A program made the translations under genes and the position numbers. The notes beneath the pieces were generated by a model, which searched no databases, was not told the origin of the DNA, and worked only from the letters and a program-made list of their open reading frames with translations. This document shows positions 44,665-55,052 of a DNA stretch of 64,000 bases, in pieces. Position 1 is the first letter of the stretch. Each line of letters starts with the position of its first letter. Origin of the DNA: Sphingobacteriales bacterium 46-32 (lineage in GTDB: Bacteria > Bacteroidota > Bacteroidia > Chitinophagales > Chitinophagaceae); assembly GCA_001898485.1 (NCBI GenBank), contig MKTY01000021.1, positions 34,143-98,142 on the forward strand, given 5' to 3'.

Positions 44665-47600
44665 TCAATTCAGCTTGACCAGCTTTATTACTTGACGCTG
44701 ATCGCCCTGTATTACTTCTGCAAAATAAGTCCCTCCTTTCCAGGATGCCCCCAACTTCAATACTCCATTGGCAGGCACCGCTTCATGACGTTCTTTTATC
44801 CGTCCGGTAATGTCTGTAATGCGTACAGTCACTGTTTCGCCAACCGTTCCTTTAATAACCAGTGTAAACTGATCGGTGCTCGGATTGGGCAATACGTCAA
44901 CCTGCAATGCAGCTTTAGCATTCAGCACAGAATCGCGTGAAGGCACTACTGCCAGCGTAGCAGCTACCGGCTCTTCACTCACACCCCGGCCTGCAACATT
45001 GCTATAAGTCGCTATATAATTATTGGTACCGGTAGTAATATCAAAGAATGCATAGGTTATGCCTTTGATGGTCTCTGTGGTATAAGAAACGGCACTGCCA
45101 TTACGTGTAATGGATACCAATTGTCCGGTGGCAGCATTTACAGGCAACATCCCTTTCAGGTTGCGTGCACCTGCAAGTGCAGTAGCGGGAAAGCTGAGCT
45201 GGTTATTATTCCAGGTCATGGTGCCAAAATAAGAGTTATTACGTCCATCGAGCCATGTCAGCATCTGACGGGCAGAAATAATGGGTACCTGACGCGCCTG
45301 AGCCGATGCAATGATCCGGTTTGATCCGATATGATTAGCTGTATCGGTATGCATGTTGGTTACAAATACGCCATAATATCCTTCCGGCCCCAGTGCTTTA
45401 TCGAGCAGCTGATCGCAGAACCAGGGCAATGCAATACCGGATTCGTCTGTCATTTGAGTAGTAGCCTGATAAATATCCACCATGGTACCATCCAGATCAG
45501 CAAACCGCATGGGCATGCCCGATCCGGTAAACATTCCCGGGCGATTCTGCACCCAACTTCCCGGCCAGTAGTAATAGTTTACATCCATACGGATACCATT
45601 TTGCGCCTGCACTTTTGCAGCTGTAGCCCAATCGCTCCAAACCATACAGTGCGTACGATGCGTTTGTGGAGCAGAAATTCCGGGCAACTGCGAACGTAAC
45701 TGCGTCAGCTGTGTGGAAATACTGCTGTTGAGCGACGTAGACGTAAAGTTCTCGCAATTGGTATTGGTATGCAGGCTCAGTTCAAATCCCTGCGCTTCGT
45801 AGGCTGTAGCCTGTGCATTGCTGATCGGCGATCCCGTATACAGATAAGACGTACCACGTACCGCTTTCCAGTCAGCCACATCTGCAGGCGTATTGGGCCC
45901 GAGTGTAAGGTATTGATCAAAACGGCCTGATGTACCACCGGTAGCATGATCATCGCCGGTCATCACAATAGCTGCTTTTAAACCGCGTGGCAGGAACCAG
46001 AAACGTGGCAATGGCTTGCGGTGCAAATTGCCCTGCAAAATGATATTGGTCAGCAGGCGTTGCTGCTCATCAGCCTGCGGTATGGCTACTTTATTAAGAT
46101 TAACCCAGTCTGTAGCACTGCCGCCATAAAAGAGATCATCGGGGCGTATGGGGCCAGAAGTGCCATCGCGTTTCTGTCCGGCCCATGCAGGATTACCCTG
46201 GCGGGTATACACCACCGACCGGGGCAGGTCATAAGTGAAGGCAATAGCACGGCCTCCGTTGCTGCCTACGTCACGTTGCGTTACGGCCGGATAAGTTGTA
46301 GCGGTGGTAGCAGAGCTATATAATGTTGCCACACTTGTTGCTCCATTGAGCGTATACAGATCAGCTGTACCATGATACTGGATCGTTTGATTAACGATAC
46401 CCACACCCGGTCCTGAACTGGTATTAACCAGCAGATACTGATCGGCCAGGCTTCCCGCTACTTTGGTTATACCCAGCAGCGATGAGAGTTCGGCAGAAGG
46501 TCTGAACGCAACCAGGGTTCCTCCATTATTTACCCAATTGCTGAGCTGTGTGGCCTGCGCTGAGGTGACGCTTACCTCACCGAGCACGACTACATCGGCA
46601 TTGGTGAGATCTGCAGCTGTTACATCTGCTATATCTTTTGCGAGATAATAATTGAGTCCCTCTGCACGCAGCATCTCTATGGTGTATCGGCTATAAGGAT
46701 TGCTGGCGGAATAAAGTACCAGTACCGGCCCACCGGGGCCATTATAGGTTATCGGCGGCGGAGGCGGATCTGCTGTGGTAAATGTCCATACAGAATCACG
46801 CAGCAAGGCATTACCGGCTACATCTTTCACACCAGTACTGCCACCCTTCACGCTTGCCGTATATACAGATGAGTAGTTTAATGCAGCTGATGGTGTAAGC
46901 ACTGCCTGGTTTTGCAATACAGACAATGTGGCCGGCACCAGTTGATTGGCCGCATTACGTAATTCAAAGTTTGCACTCGTGATGCTGGCGGGACTGATTG
47001 TTTCATTGAAATTGATAGTGACGGCTGATGCAGTACTGACATTAGCGGCGCCATTACCGGGAGAGAGAGAGACTATTGATGGCGGCGTCTGATCAGGACC
47101 TGAATCGGCCGTAAACACCACATCTACCCAATAGTTGCTGGAACCGTAGTTGGAATTGGGGAATGCCGGTGTGGCTGTATAACGATACAAACCATTGGGG
47201 CCATCCTCACCATTGGCAAGCCCGCGCAGCGGACCATTCACAACAGCCGAAGTAAAGTAAGGATTGGTGACCGGGTAATCACCAGAAGAACTGTGATAAG
47301 AGACAACATAGGTCGTATTGGCATTGATAGCTACCGGCGAAGCCAGTGGCATCTGCTGCCAGCCCGAGGAGGTTTCTCCTGTAAATAAAATTTCGGCCAG
47401 TTTGGTACCGGTACTGCTCCACAGATTACCGGTGCGGGAGCCGGTTGCCCCGGCAGGTTTGTAATACCTGATGGCTGTAATGTATCCGGCCTGGGTGCTG
47501 CGGAATTTCATGCCGAGTGTCAGCGCTGTTCCATCGTTTTCAGATCCGGCAGGAACTGTGGCGGGCTGGAACACGGTATAGGAAGCACTTACCGTAGTAA

Positions 47601-50600
47601 ACGACCATGTGTAATTTGCCGCCAGTGCATTGCCGGCAGCATCTTTCACTCCGCTGGCTCCGCCTTTGATGGTCATTGTATAAACAGTGCCGCTATTCAA
47701 TACAGAAGTTGGCGTGAGTGTAATTGTCTTTGTGGTATTGTTATATGCTACAGTAGCCGCAATGAGCGTGTTGGCCGAATTACGCAATTCTACCGTGCTG
47801 CCTGAAACACTTGCTGGCGTAAGCGTTTCGCTCATAATTGCAGCAGGCGCCGTATTGAGTGCAACAGAAGTAGCATTGGCAGCAGGCGTTGTGCTGACTA
47901 CTGTTGGTGCTGCCAGATCGGCTGCCGTAGTAAAACTCCAGCTGTAATCAGCAACCAGGGCATTGCCCACAGCATCCTTTACTCCACTTGCTCCACCCTT
48001 CAGTTTCGCTGTATACGTAGTGCTATAAGCAAGCGGGGCCGTTGGGGTGAGCGTCACAGTAAATGTACCGGAGTAATAATTAATCGTGAACGGTACCAGC
48101 TGACTGGCGGCATCGCGCAGTTCAATAGTTGAAGTAGTAAGACTGGCAGGAGACATGCCTTCGCTAAAGGTGGCATTCACAGATGTATTTACATTAACAT
48201 CCGTAGTACCCTGTGCCGGTATGGCCTGTGTTACAGTGGGCGCTACCATATCCGCTTCGGTAGTGAAGTTCCAGTTATAATCAGCGGAAAGTGCATTGCC
48301 CGCATCGTCTTTTACACCCGATGATCCTGATTTCACTTTTACATTATATACAGCCAGGTAACCAAGGTGGGCAGAAGGAGTCAGCGTAGCTGTACGTATA
48401 ACAGCATTATAACTTACTGTTGCCGGGATAAGCGTAGCAGCGTTGTCGCGCAGTTCAATACTGGTAGCATTGATACTGGCTGGCTGCATGTCTTCATTAA
48501 ACACTATCTGCACCGCGGCGTTGGTACTAACAGCTGTACTGCCATTGGCCGGCAATACAGACGACACCTGCGGTGGAGTAAGATCAAGGAATGATTCCGT
48601 AGTAAAGCTCAGCGTAAAATCGCCCGCCAGGGCATTGCCAGCCAGGTCTTTTATACCGGTGCTGACCACCACAGAATAACCAACCAGGTAACTCAGGTTA
48701 GAGGCGGGAGTTATTACAATAGTCTGCTGAGCTGCATCATAAGTGATGGCAGCAGAAACAGGAAGGCCCAGCAGTCCGCGCAGGCTTACCGTTGAGCTGC
48801 TTACAGTAGCTGCATCGAGTGGCTCAGAGAAGCTGATCCGAATCGGCAATGAGACAGATACGTTGGATGAGCCCTGAGCAGGCACGGTGCTTGTCACAAC
48901 CGGTGCTACAACATCGGCCAGTGTGGTAAAGCCCCAGCTATAATCGCTGGCAAGTGTATTGCCGGCCAAATCTTTCACACCTGTCGTTCCGCTTTTTACC
49001 ACTATTGAATAAACAGTATTGTACTGCAGCAGCGATGAAGGTGTAAGTGTAACCGTACGGGTAGCATTGTTGTAAGTAAATGTAAATGGCACTGCTGTAT
49101 TGCCCGGAGCCGTAAAGCTTACTGCATTCTGCAGACTGGCCTCATCAACCGGTTCAGAAAACACAATAGCCGGGAATATGTTACGCAGTACGTCTGTAGC
49201 CCCATTGACCGGCGTAACCGTATTAACGACAGGCGCAGTTACATCAGGTTCGGCCATGGTAGTAAATGACCAGCTGTAATCGCTGGCGAGCGTATTACCT
49301 GCCAGATCTTTCACACCGCCATTTCCACCTTTTATTACAGCAATAAAATTGCTGGAGTAAGGAAGACTTATAGCGGGTGTTATCAAGATGCGGAAAAGAG
49401 CTGCATCATATGAGACTGCAGATGAAATTATATTCCCATTTTCATCCTTTAACTCAACCGTATTATTATTAACAGTTGAAATATCGAGCGCTTCGCTTGC
49501 TATGGCAGTCGGCGCAATTGAAACCGCTACCCCGCCAGATCCTGATACAGGAGTAACAGAATTTATTTGAGGAGCCACCAAATCTGCACGGGTTGTAAAG
49601 CCCCACGTATAATCGCTTGCAGGATAATTACCGGCCATATCCTTAATGCCATTCGCACCGCCTTTAACAATAACACTGTAACGGGTTTGATATTGCAGTG
49701 AATCACTGATTCCTATAGTAATTGTATTGGTAGTGCTACTATAAGTAATGTTTACCGGTACAAGATTATTCAGTGCATCTCTTAACTCAACTGTACTGGC
49801 AGATACAGAAGAAGGCTGTAATGGCTCACTGAAGACAGCTGTCACGGTAAGACTGCGTGAAACACCTGTGGCATCCGGAACAGGACTGTACTGTGTAATC
49901 CAGGGGGGGCTTGAATCAGGAAATGTGAAAAAGGTAAGTGAATAAGGTGTTATTATGGTATTACCGGCGACATCCCTTATACCCCCGACACCTGTTTTTG
50001 CAGTTAATGTAAAGCTGCTGTTATAGGGCAGTGGCGAAGCCGATGTTATTTCTATAAGCGATTCAGTACCGGCAACATCATTTGAAGCTCCAAGGTATCT
50101 AACTACAATTGGAATTATTGTATTAGATGTTGTTTTGATTTCGAATGCGCCTGAAGTAACAGAAGCAGTATCCAGCAGCTCACTTACTCCAAGTATAATA
50201 TTATAAATAGTATTGCCTGCATATTCCATCCCATCACGCTCATTCTGCCCCACAATAAAGGGAGGCACATTATCTGTAATAGTGGCAAAGCTGGCAGTAA
50301 AATCAGCAGCCAGTGCATTGCCGGCTACATCTTTCACTCCACTGGTACCACTCTTGACTGTAATGCGGTACGTAGTTGCTGTACTGAGTACTGCTGCGGG
50401 TGTTATTGTTGCGGTACGGCTGGCCGCATCATAGCTCACAGAAGACGGCACCAGCACACCGGCTGCAGTTCGAAGCTCAATAGTTGAACTGCTCACTGAT
50501 GCAATATTCATAGCCTCATTAAACGTCACCGTTGCCACAGTGGCGAGAGAAACACCTGTTGCATTATTGGCAGGAACAATACTGCTTACCTGTGGTGGTG

Positions 50601-53600
50601 TTACATCAGAAACCGCTCCTGTACTGAACAGCACATCTACATAATAGTTGCTCGTTTCGTAGTTTGAATTGGGGAATGCCGGTGTGGCGCCATACCTGTA
50701 CACGCCATTGGGGCCATCTTCACCGCTGGCCAGGCCGCGAAGCGGGCCATTTACAACGGCAGTAGTAAAGAATGGATTGGCAATGGCATAATCGCCCGAT
50801 GAAGAATGATAGGATGCTACATAAGTCGTATTGGCTGCAATACTTACAGGTGTGGTAAACAACACCTGCTGCCAGCCCGAAGCAGTTTCATTGCCTGACA
50901 CGGCTTCTGCCAGTTTGGTTCCGGTACTGCTCCATAAAATAGCCGTATTGGTTCCTGCTGATCCTGCACGTTTATAAAATCGGATACCGGATATGAGACC
51001 CGCCTGCGTAGCGCGGAATTTTACACCCAGCGTAAGAGCTGTACCATCATTACCAAATGTTGCAGGCACTGTAGCAGCACTAAACAGGCTCACACTGTTG
51101 GAAAGTGTAGTGAAATAAGCTATATAATCACCGGCCAGTGCATTGCCTGCTGCATCTTTCACACCGCCAGCACCGCTTTTTACAATCACGGTATATACTG
51201 TGGCATTGACCAGGCTGGCTGCAGGAGTAAGCGTAGCTGTACGTGTGGCCGCATTATAAGATATGGTAGCGTTTACCAGCGTGCTGGAAGCATCACGCAG
51301 CTCAATGCTGCCCGATGAAATGGATGCATTTGTCATGGCTTCGCTAAACACGATCGATACCGTAGTATTAACTGCCACTGAACCGGCTCCGTTTGCCGGT
51401 GTAATACTGCTGACCTGCGGAGGCACCAGATCTGCCACAGATGTAAAGGACCATACATAATCAGTAGCCAGCGCATTACCTGCCGCATCTTTTACACCCG
51501 CTGTTCCGGATTTCACGGTGGCTGTATAGCCTGTGAAATAAGCCAGCGAAGCGGAAGGCGTAAGCGTTGCCGTACGATTAGCCGCATTATAAGTTACAGT
51601 AGCCGGCACCAGCGTATTGCCCGGCCCTCTTAACTCAACTGTGCCGGTGCCGATAGAAGCGGCCAGCATATCTTCATTAAACGTTACAGTCAGCGCAGTC
51701 GTAATTGCCACTGCCCCACTTCCATTTGCCGGTGCAACGGTACTTACTACCGGTGGCACCAGGTCGGGTTCAGCTTCGGTAGTGAAGCTCCATGTATAAG
51801 CAGATGCCAGTGCATTTCCAGCAATATCAGTTGCACCACCTGCACCTCCTGCCACCCGTGCTGTATATACGGTAGAAGCAGCAAGGGGTGCGGTTGGCGT
51901 TAAAGAAGCGGTACGATTAGCCACATTGTAGGTCACGGTAGCCGGTACGAGTGCATTGGCGGCATTACGCAACTCAAAGCTTGACGTCGAAAGCGACGCC
52001 GCCGCCATTGCTTCATTAAATGTAACGGTAACAGCAGTGTTTACATTTACCGTTACGGCATTGGCAGCGGGAGATACTCCTGTAACGGTAGGTGGCACCT
52101 GGTCTGCCAGTGTGGTAAAACTCCAGGTATAATCCGCCGCCAGGGCATTGCCTGCAGCATCTTTTACTCCATTGGTACCACTCAGCACCCGTGCCGTATA
52201 TACTGTCTGATAACTTAGTGCTGCAGCAGCGGTGAAAGTTGCGGTACGCGTTGCTGCATTGTACGTCACCGTTCCCGAAATAGTGTTGCTGGCAGCATCA
52301 CGCAGTGTAATAGAAGCCGTACTGATGCTGGCCGCCGTCATATCTTCACTAAACAGAATATTAAGCACGGCAGATTGTGCAATGCCGGTTGCATTGGCAG
52401 CAGGCGTCACGGAAGATACCGTGGGTGGCGTATTATCTACCACATTGGTAAATACTACATCTACAAAATAGTTACTCGATCCGTAATTGGAAGTAGGGAA
52501 AGCAGGGGTGTTGGCATAAATATAAAGACCATTGGCACCATCCTCTCCATTGGCAAGTCCGCGCAAAGGTCCGTTTACCACAGCTGCCGTAAAATAAGGA
52601 TTGCTGCTGCAGTAATCACCCGAACTGCTATGATACGAGACCACATAAGTGGTATTGGCTACTACCGATACGGGTGTACTGAATAGCATCTGCTGCCAGC
52701 CCGAGCTGGTTTCATTGGCAAAAACCACTTCGGCCAGTTTTGTACCGGTGCTGCTCCAGAGTGTTCCGGTATGTGTACCGGTTGCTCCTGCTCCTTTGTA
52801 ATAGCGCACACCCGTTACATAACCATTCTGAGTAGCCCGGAATTTCATACCCAGTGAGACAGCCGCGCCATCATTTTCCAGTGTAATCTGTGGTACAACA
52901 GAAGGTTGAAATACACTATAGGTTCCCGCTTGCGCACCACCTGATACGGTTACATTAATATTGGTAGATGATCCCGCAGCGCCAGGCACACTCATATTTC
53001 CGCTATCATCAAATCCCCTTACACGAATATTGGCAGTACCTGATGTGGCAGGTGTCCATGAGAAACTCCAGCTGGTAGTACCGGTAGCTACCGTCCAGGT
53101 ATTGCCGCCATCAACAGAAACTTCAATACCAGCCAGCACACCTCCGGCATCGGTAGCCGTACCGCTGATATTAATAGCTGTATTTGCGGTAACAGTCGCG
53201 CCATTGAGCGGAGAACTGATCACGGGTACAGGAGCCTGTACATCTGTAGAGGCGGTTGCTGCCACCAGTCCCGTCATCAGCGAGCCGGGCTGCACGCCCA
53301 TATCAGCAAACAGGTTAACGGTTGCCTGCTGCATAGCAGTACTCGCTGCCGCACTTCCCCTGTCATGTATATTATCAAGCCCCCATGACCATTGTACAGT
53401 GCCTGCACCAAATACCAGCGCTCCGCTGCTATGCCGATAGAGCGACAACTTATGTGTCAGCCCACTTACAGTTGTAGACGAGAGAATAATCCGTCCGTTG
53501 GGCATTGAGGCCGGGTACTGTTCATAATTCCATTCATACCCCAGTGTGCCGGAAGGAAATGTAGTAGTCTGGTTTGCTCCCTGCGAAGCCACGCTTGTAT

Positions 53601-54774
53601 TGCGCCAGAAACGAAGACTGCGATAAGTACCGGGCACAGTAATAGCACCGGACACATCTGACCAGCTGATTTGTCCTGTGAGCGCGTTCTCGGGTTTGCA
53701 GGCTCCGCCTGAGGGATAGGCACATCCTTCGCGCCACAAGCCTGTCCACTCGGTACTGGGGTCACATTTTGTTCCACATACATTTTCACCCAGCGTACCT
53801 TCTTTATAACATACCAGCGTGCGGTAATTATCTTCCCAGCGGGTTTTCCAGTACACTTCATTACCACTGAAAAAAGCGAGGTGTACACCGGCATTACGGG
53901 CATTTTCTACCCTGGTCCTTTCGTTTGCCGACCAGTATTCATCATGCCCTACTGAAAGAAAAATTTTATGGGTAGACGGTGTAATCGGTGTGGCATCACG
54001 TTCCATATCCACATCGGTCGTATAACTTACATTATATCCGTTTCTTTCGAGAAAACGGATCATGGGATATTCTGCATTGAAAAGCCAGTCTTCCATGGCA
54101 CCGCCGCCGCCGCCGCCATCGCGGGTAATAAAGGGACGATTATAACTAACCTTGGTAGCATGACCTGCCGGATAGCTGGTAGAGCCTACATACAGACTAT
54201 TGCCACCATAGGCATTATAGGCCTGCCAGGTTGCATCGGAGGTTTTAAATAAAATGGGAGAATTGGCCGCATCATCGCGTACAATAAATACAATGTGGCT
54301 TGAGCCGGTAGAGCGGGTTAAACGCGCTATATAAACGCCGGATACGGCTGTAGAAGGCACTAACCAACTGGCAGATTCGCTCCAGTTGCTGCAGTCGACA
54401 AGACCGGTAGTAGTGTTAGTATTAGGCTCAGGTTGTTTTACACCTGTGTACGCCGTTCCCAGTGTGGTGATAAGGCGGGCTCCGTTGCCTTTATAATAAC
54501 CCAGTCGGTATATACGAATGGCATAGGTACCTCCGCCAGTCACACTGATTTTAAACCGTACTGTTTGCCCTTTGTTGACGCTGATATCTGTAGCAAATCC
54601 CTGAATATTGGGATCACCGGAACCGCTGATATCCCATTCTGACTTTGGATTACCCGTCAGCGCGTTTTCGGTGACAATGGGGTTCTGGGCAATTGAAAAA
54701 ACATAGTTTACAAGCAGGAGAACACATGCCAGCATGTATCCTCTCCAGTTACAGGGTAAGAGACTCCGTACCAT
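44665..54774 (-). CDS. Giant T9SS-exported multidomain protein (3369 aa)
   Basis: Signal-like N-terminus ending FSIAQ. Residues ~30-500 resemble the beta-subunit fold of N,N-dimethylformamidase (RIYRLGYYKGNGARLI; LSVGHDEYWS). An Ig-like domain with SSPLNGATVTANTAIN follows (~510-610), then three DUF4082 modules at about 620-778, 1223-1385 and 2396-2560, and 14 SbsA-type (Big_5) Ig-like repeats of about 110 residues, each with a start such as PPTVSSVTPAANAT and a core VKDAAGNAL. Blocks: four repeats after the first DUF4082, nine after the second, one after the third. Residues ~2675-2830 look like a glutamine amidotransferase-fold fragment; ~2925-3090 carry a deacetylase-like region (MTGDDHATGG, LSLHTNTN). 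The last 80 residues hold a T9SS sorting domain (LPNPSTDQFTL). It is likely surface-anchored, possibly acting on an amide or acetylated glycan; the repeats act as spacers. Alone in its operon. Confidence 0.88.
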   Translation of the reverse strand: MVRSLLPCNWRGYMLACVLLLVNYVFSIAQNPIVTENALTGNPKSEWDISGSGDPNIQGFATDISVNKGQTVRFKISVTGGGTYAIRIYRLGYYKGNGARLITTLGTAYTGVKQPEPNTNTTTGLVDCSNWSESASWLVPSTAVSGVYIARLTRSTGSSHIVFIVRDDAANSPILFKTSDATWQAYNAYGGNSLYVGSTSYPAGHATKVSYNRPFITRDGGGGGGAMEDWLFNAEYPMIRFLERNGYNVSYTTDVDMERDATPITPSTHKIFLSVGHDEYWSANERTRVENARNAGVHLAFFSGNEVYWKTRWEDNYRTLVCYKEGTLGENVCGTKCDPSTEWTGLWREGCAYPSGGACKPENALTGQISWSDVSGAITVPGTYRSLRFWRNTSVASQGANQTTTFPSGTLGYEWNYEQYPASMPNGRIILSSTTVSGLTHKLSLYRHSSGALVFGAGTVQWSWGLDNIHDRGSAAASTAMQQATVNLFADMGVQPGSLMTGLVAATASTDVQAPVPVISSPLNGATVTANTAINISGTATDAGGVLAGIEVSVDGGNTWTVATGTTSWSFSWTPATSGTANIRVRGFDDSGNMSVPGAAGSSTNINVTVSGGAQAGTYSVFQPSVVPQITLENDGAAVSLGMKFRATQNGYVTGVRYYKGAGATGTHTGTLWSSTGTKLAEVVFANETSSGWQQMLFSTPVSVVANTTYVVSYHSSSGDYCSSNPYFTAAVVNGPLRGLANGEDGANGLYIYANTPAFPTSNYGSSNYFVDVVFTNVVDNTPPTVSSVTPAANATGIAQSAVLNILFSEDMTAASISTASITLRDAASNTISGTVTYNAATRTATFTAAAALSYQTVYTARVLSGTNGVKDAAGNALAADYTWSFTTLADQVPPTVTGVSPAANAVTVNVNTAVTVTFNEAMAAASLSTSSFELRNAANALVPATVTYNVANRTASLTPTAPLAASTVYTARVAGGAGGATDIAGNALASAYTWSFTTEAEPDLVPPVVSTVAPANGSGAVAITTALTVTFNEDMLAASIGTGTVELRGPGNTLVPATVTYNAANRTATLTPSASLAYFTGYTATVKSGTAGVKDAAGNALATDYVWSFTSVADLVPPQVSSITPANGAGSVAVNTTVSIVFSEAMTNASISSGSIELRDASSTLVNATISYNAATRTATLTPAASLVNATVYTVIVKSGAGGVKDAAGNALAGDYIAYFTTLSNSVSLFSAATVPATFGNDGTALTLGVKFRATQAGLISGIRFYKRAGSAGTNTAILWSSTGTKLAEAVSGNETASGWQQVLFTTPVSIAANTTYVASYHSSSGDYAIANPFFTTAVVNGPLRGLASGEDGPNGVYRYGATPAFPNSNYETSNYYVDVLFSTGAVSDVTPPQVSSIVPANNATGVSLATVATVTFNEAMNIASVSSSTIELRTAAGVLVPSSVSYDAASRTATITPAAVLSTATTYRITVKSGTSGVKDVAGNALAADFTASFATITDNVPPFIVGQNERDGMEYAGNTIYNIILGVSELLDTASVTSGAFEIKTTSNTIIPIVVRYLGASNDVAGTESLIEITSASPLPYNSSFTLTAKTGVGGIRDVAGNTIITPYSLTFFTFPDSSPPWITQYSPVPDATGVSRSLTVTAVFSEPLQPSSVSASTVELRDALNNLVPVNITYSSTTNTITIGISDSLQYQTRYSVIVKGGANGIKDMAGNYPASDYTWGFTTRADLVAPQINSVTPVSGSGGVAVSIAPTAIASEALDISTVNNNTVELKDENGNIISSAVSYDAALFRILITPAISLPYSSNFIAVIKGGNGGVKDLAGNTLASDYSWSFTTMAEPDVTAPVVNTVTPVNGATDVLRNIFPAIVFSEPVDEASLQNAVSFTAPGNTAVPFTFTYNNATRTVTLTPSSLLQYNTVYSIVVKSGTTGVKDLAGNTLASDYSWGFTTLADVVAPVVTSTVPAQGSSNVSVSLPIRISFSEPLDAATVSSSTVSLRGLLGLPVSAAITYDAAQQTIVITPASNLSYLVGYSVVVSTGIKDLAGNALAGDFTLSFTTESFLDLTPPQVSSVLPANGSTAVSTNAAVQIVFNEDMQPASINATSIELRDNAATLIPATVSYNAVIRTATLTPSAHLGYLAVYNVKVKSGSSGVKDDAGNALSADYNWNFTTEADMVAPTVTQAIPAQGTTDVNVNTSVNATFSEGMSPASLTTSTIELRDAASQLVPFTINYYSGTFTVTLTPTAPLAYSTTYTAKLKGGASGVKDAVGNALVADYSWSFTTAADLAAPTVVSTTPAANATSVALNTAPAAIMSETLTPASVSGSTVELRNSANTLIAATVAYNNTTKTITLTPTSVLNSGTVYTMTIKGGASGVKDAAGNALAANYTWSFTTVSASYTVFQPATVPAGSENDGTALTLGMKFRSTQAGYITAIRYYKPAGATGSRTGNLWSSTGTKLAEILFTGETSSGWQQMPLASPVAINANTTYVVSYHSSSGDYPVTNPYFTSAVVNGPLRGLANGEDGPNGLYRYTATPAFPNSNYGSSNYWVDVVFTADSGPDQTPPSIVSLSPGNGAANVSTASAVTINFNETISPASITSANFELRNAANQLVPATLSVLQNQAVLTPSAALNYSSVYTASVKGGSTGVKDVAGNALLRDSVWTFTTADPPPPPITYNGPGGPVLVLYSASNPYSRYTIEMLRAEGLNYYLAKDIADVTAADLTNADVVVLGEVSVTSAQATQLSNWVNNGGTLVAFRPSAELSSLLGITKVAGSLADQYLLVNTSSGPGVGIVNQTIQYHGTADLYTLNGATSVATLYSSATTATTYPAVTQRDVGSNGGRAIAFTYDLPRSVVYTRQGNPAWAGQKRDGTSGPIRPDDLFYGGSATDWVNLNKVAIPQADEQQRLLTNIILQGNLHRKPLPRFWFLPRGLKAAIVMTGDDHATGGTSGRFDQYLTLGPNTPADVADWKAVRGTSYLYTGSPISNAQATAYEAQGFELSLHTNTNCENFTSTSLNSSISTQLTQLRSQLPGISAPQTHRTHCMVWSDWATAAKVQAQNGIRMDVNYYYWPGSWVQNRPGMFTGSGMPMRFADLDGTMVDIYQATTQMTDESGIALPWFCDQLLDKALGPEGYYGVFVTNMHTDTANHIGSNRIIASAQARQVPIISARQMLTWLDGRNNSYFGTMTWNNNQLSFPATALAGARNLKGMLPVNAATGQLVSITRNGSAVSYTTETIKGITYAFFDITTGTNNYIATYSNVAGRGVSEEPVAATLAVVPSRDSVLNAKAALQVDVLPNPSTDQFTLVIKGTVGETVTVRITDITGRIKERHEAVPANGVLKLGASWKGGTYFAEVIQGDQRQVIKLVKLN

Positions 54775-55052
54775 GGATTAAATCTGTGGTTTAATGGCGA
54801 CTAATAAAAAGAATCAGAGGTGCTTAGGCCAGGAGTTCTTTAGAAAGGATATTAATTCTGGTTCGTCCACCAGGCTCTCTGCAGGAGTGTTTGCATAGAG
54901 TGGTAGTCGTGTAAAGATACGTATTTGTTTTAATGTCAGTTTGGAAATGTATACACAGCAGCCCTTTTTCTGTGGAAAAAGACTAAAATACCCCTATTAG
55001 GGTACAACCGTAGTTGCTTATAATCATAGATTAATAAAGAGCCGGCCGTTTT

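Noticed and set aside
44665..54774. Many antisense reading frames inside the giant gene
   Set aside because: They are shadows of the repeat-rich coding sequence and show no independent motifs.
54964..55004. Weak hairpins after the proline iminopeptidase-like gene
   Set aside because: Stems of 5-7 bases with poor T-runs; could not be supported as a terminator.
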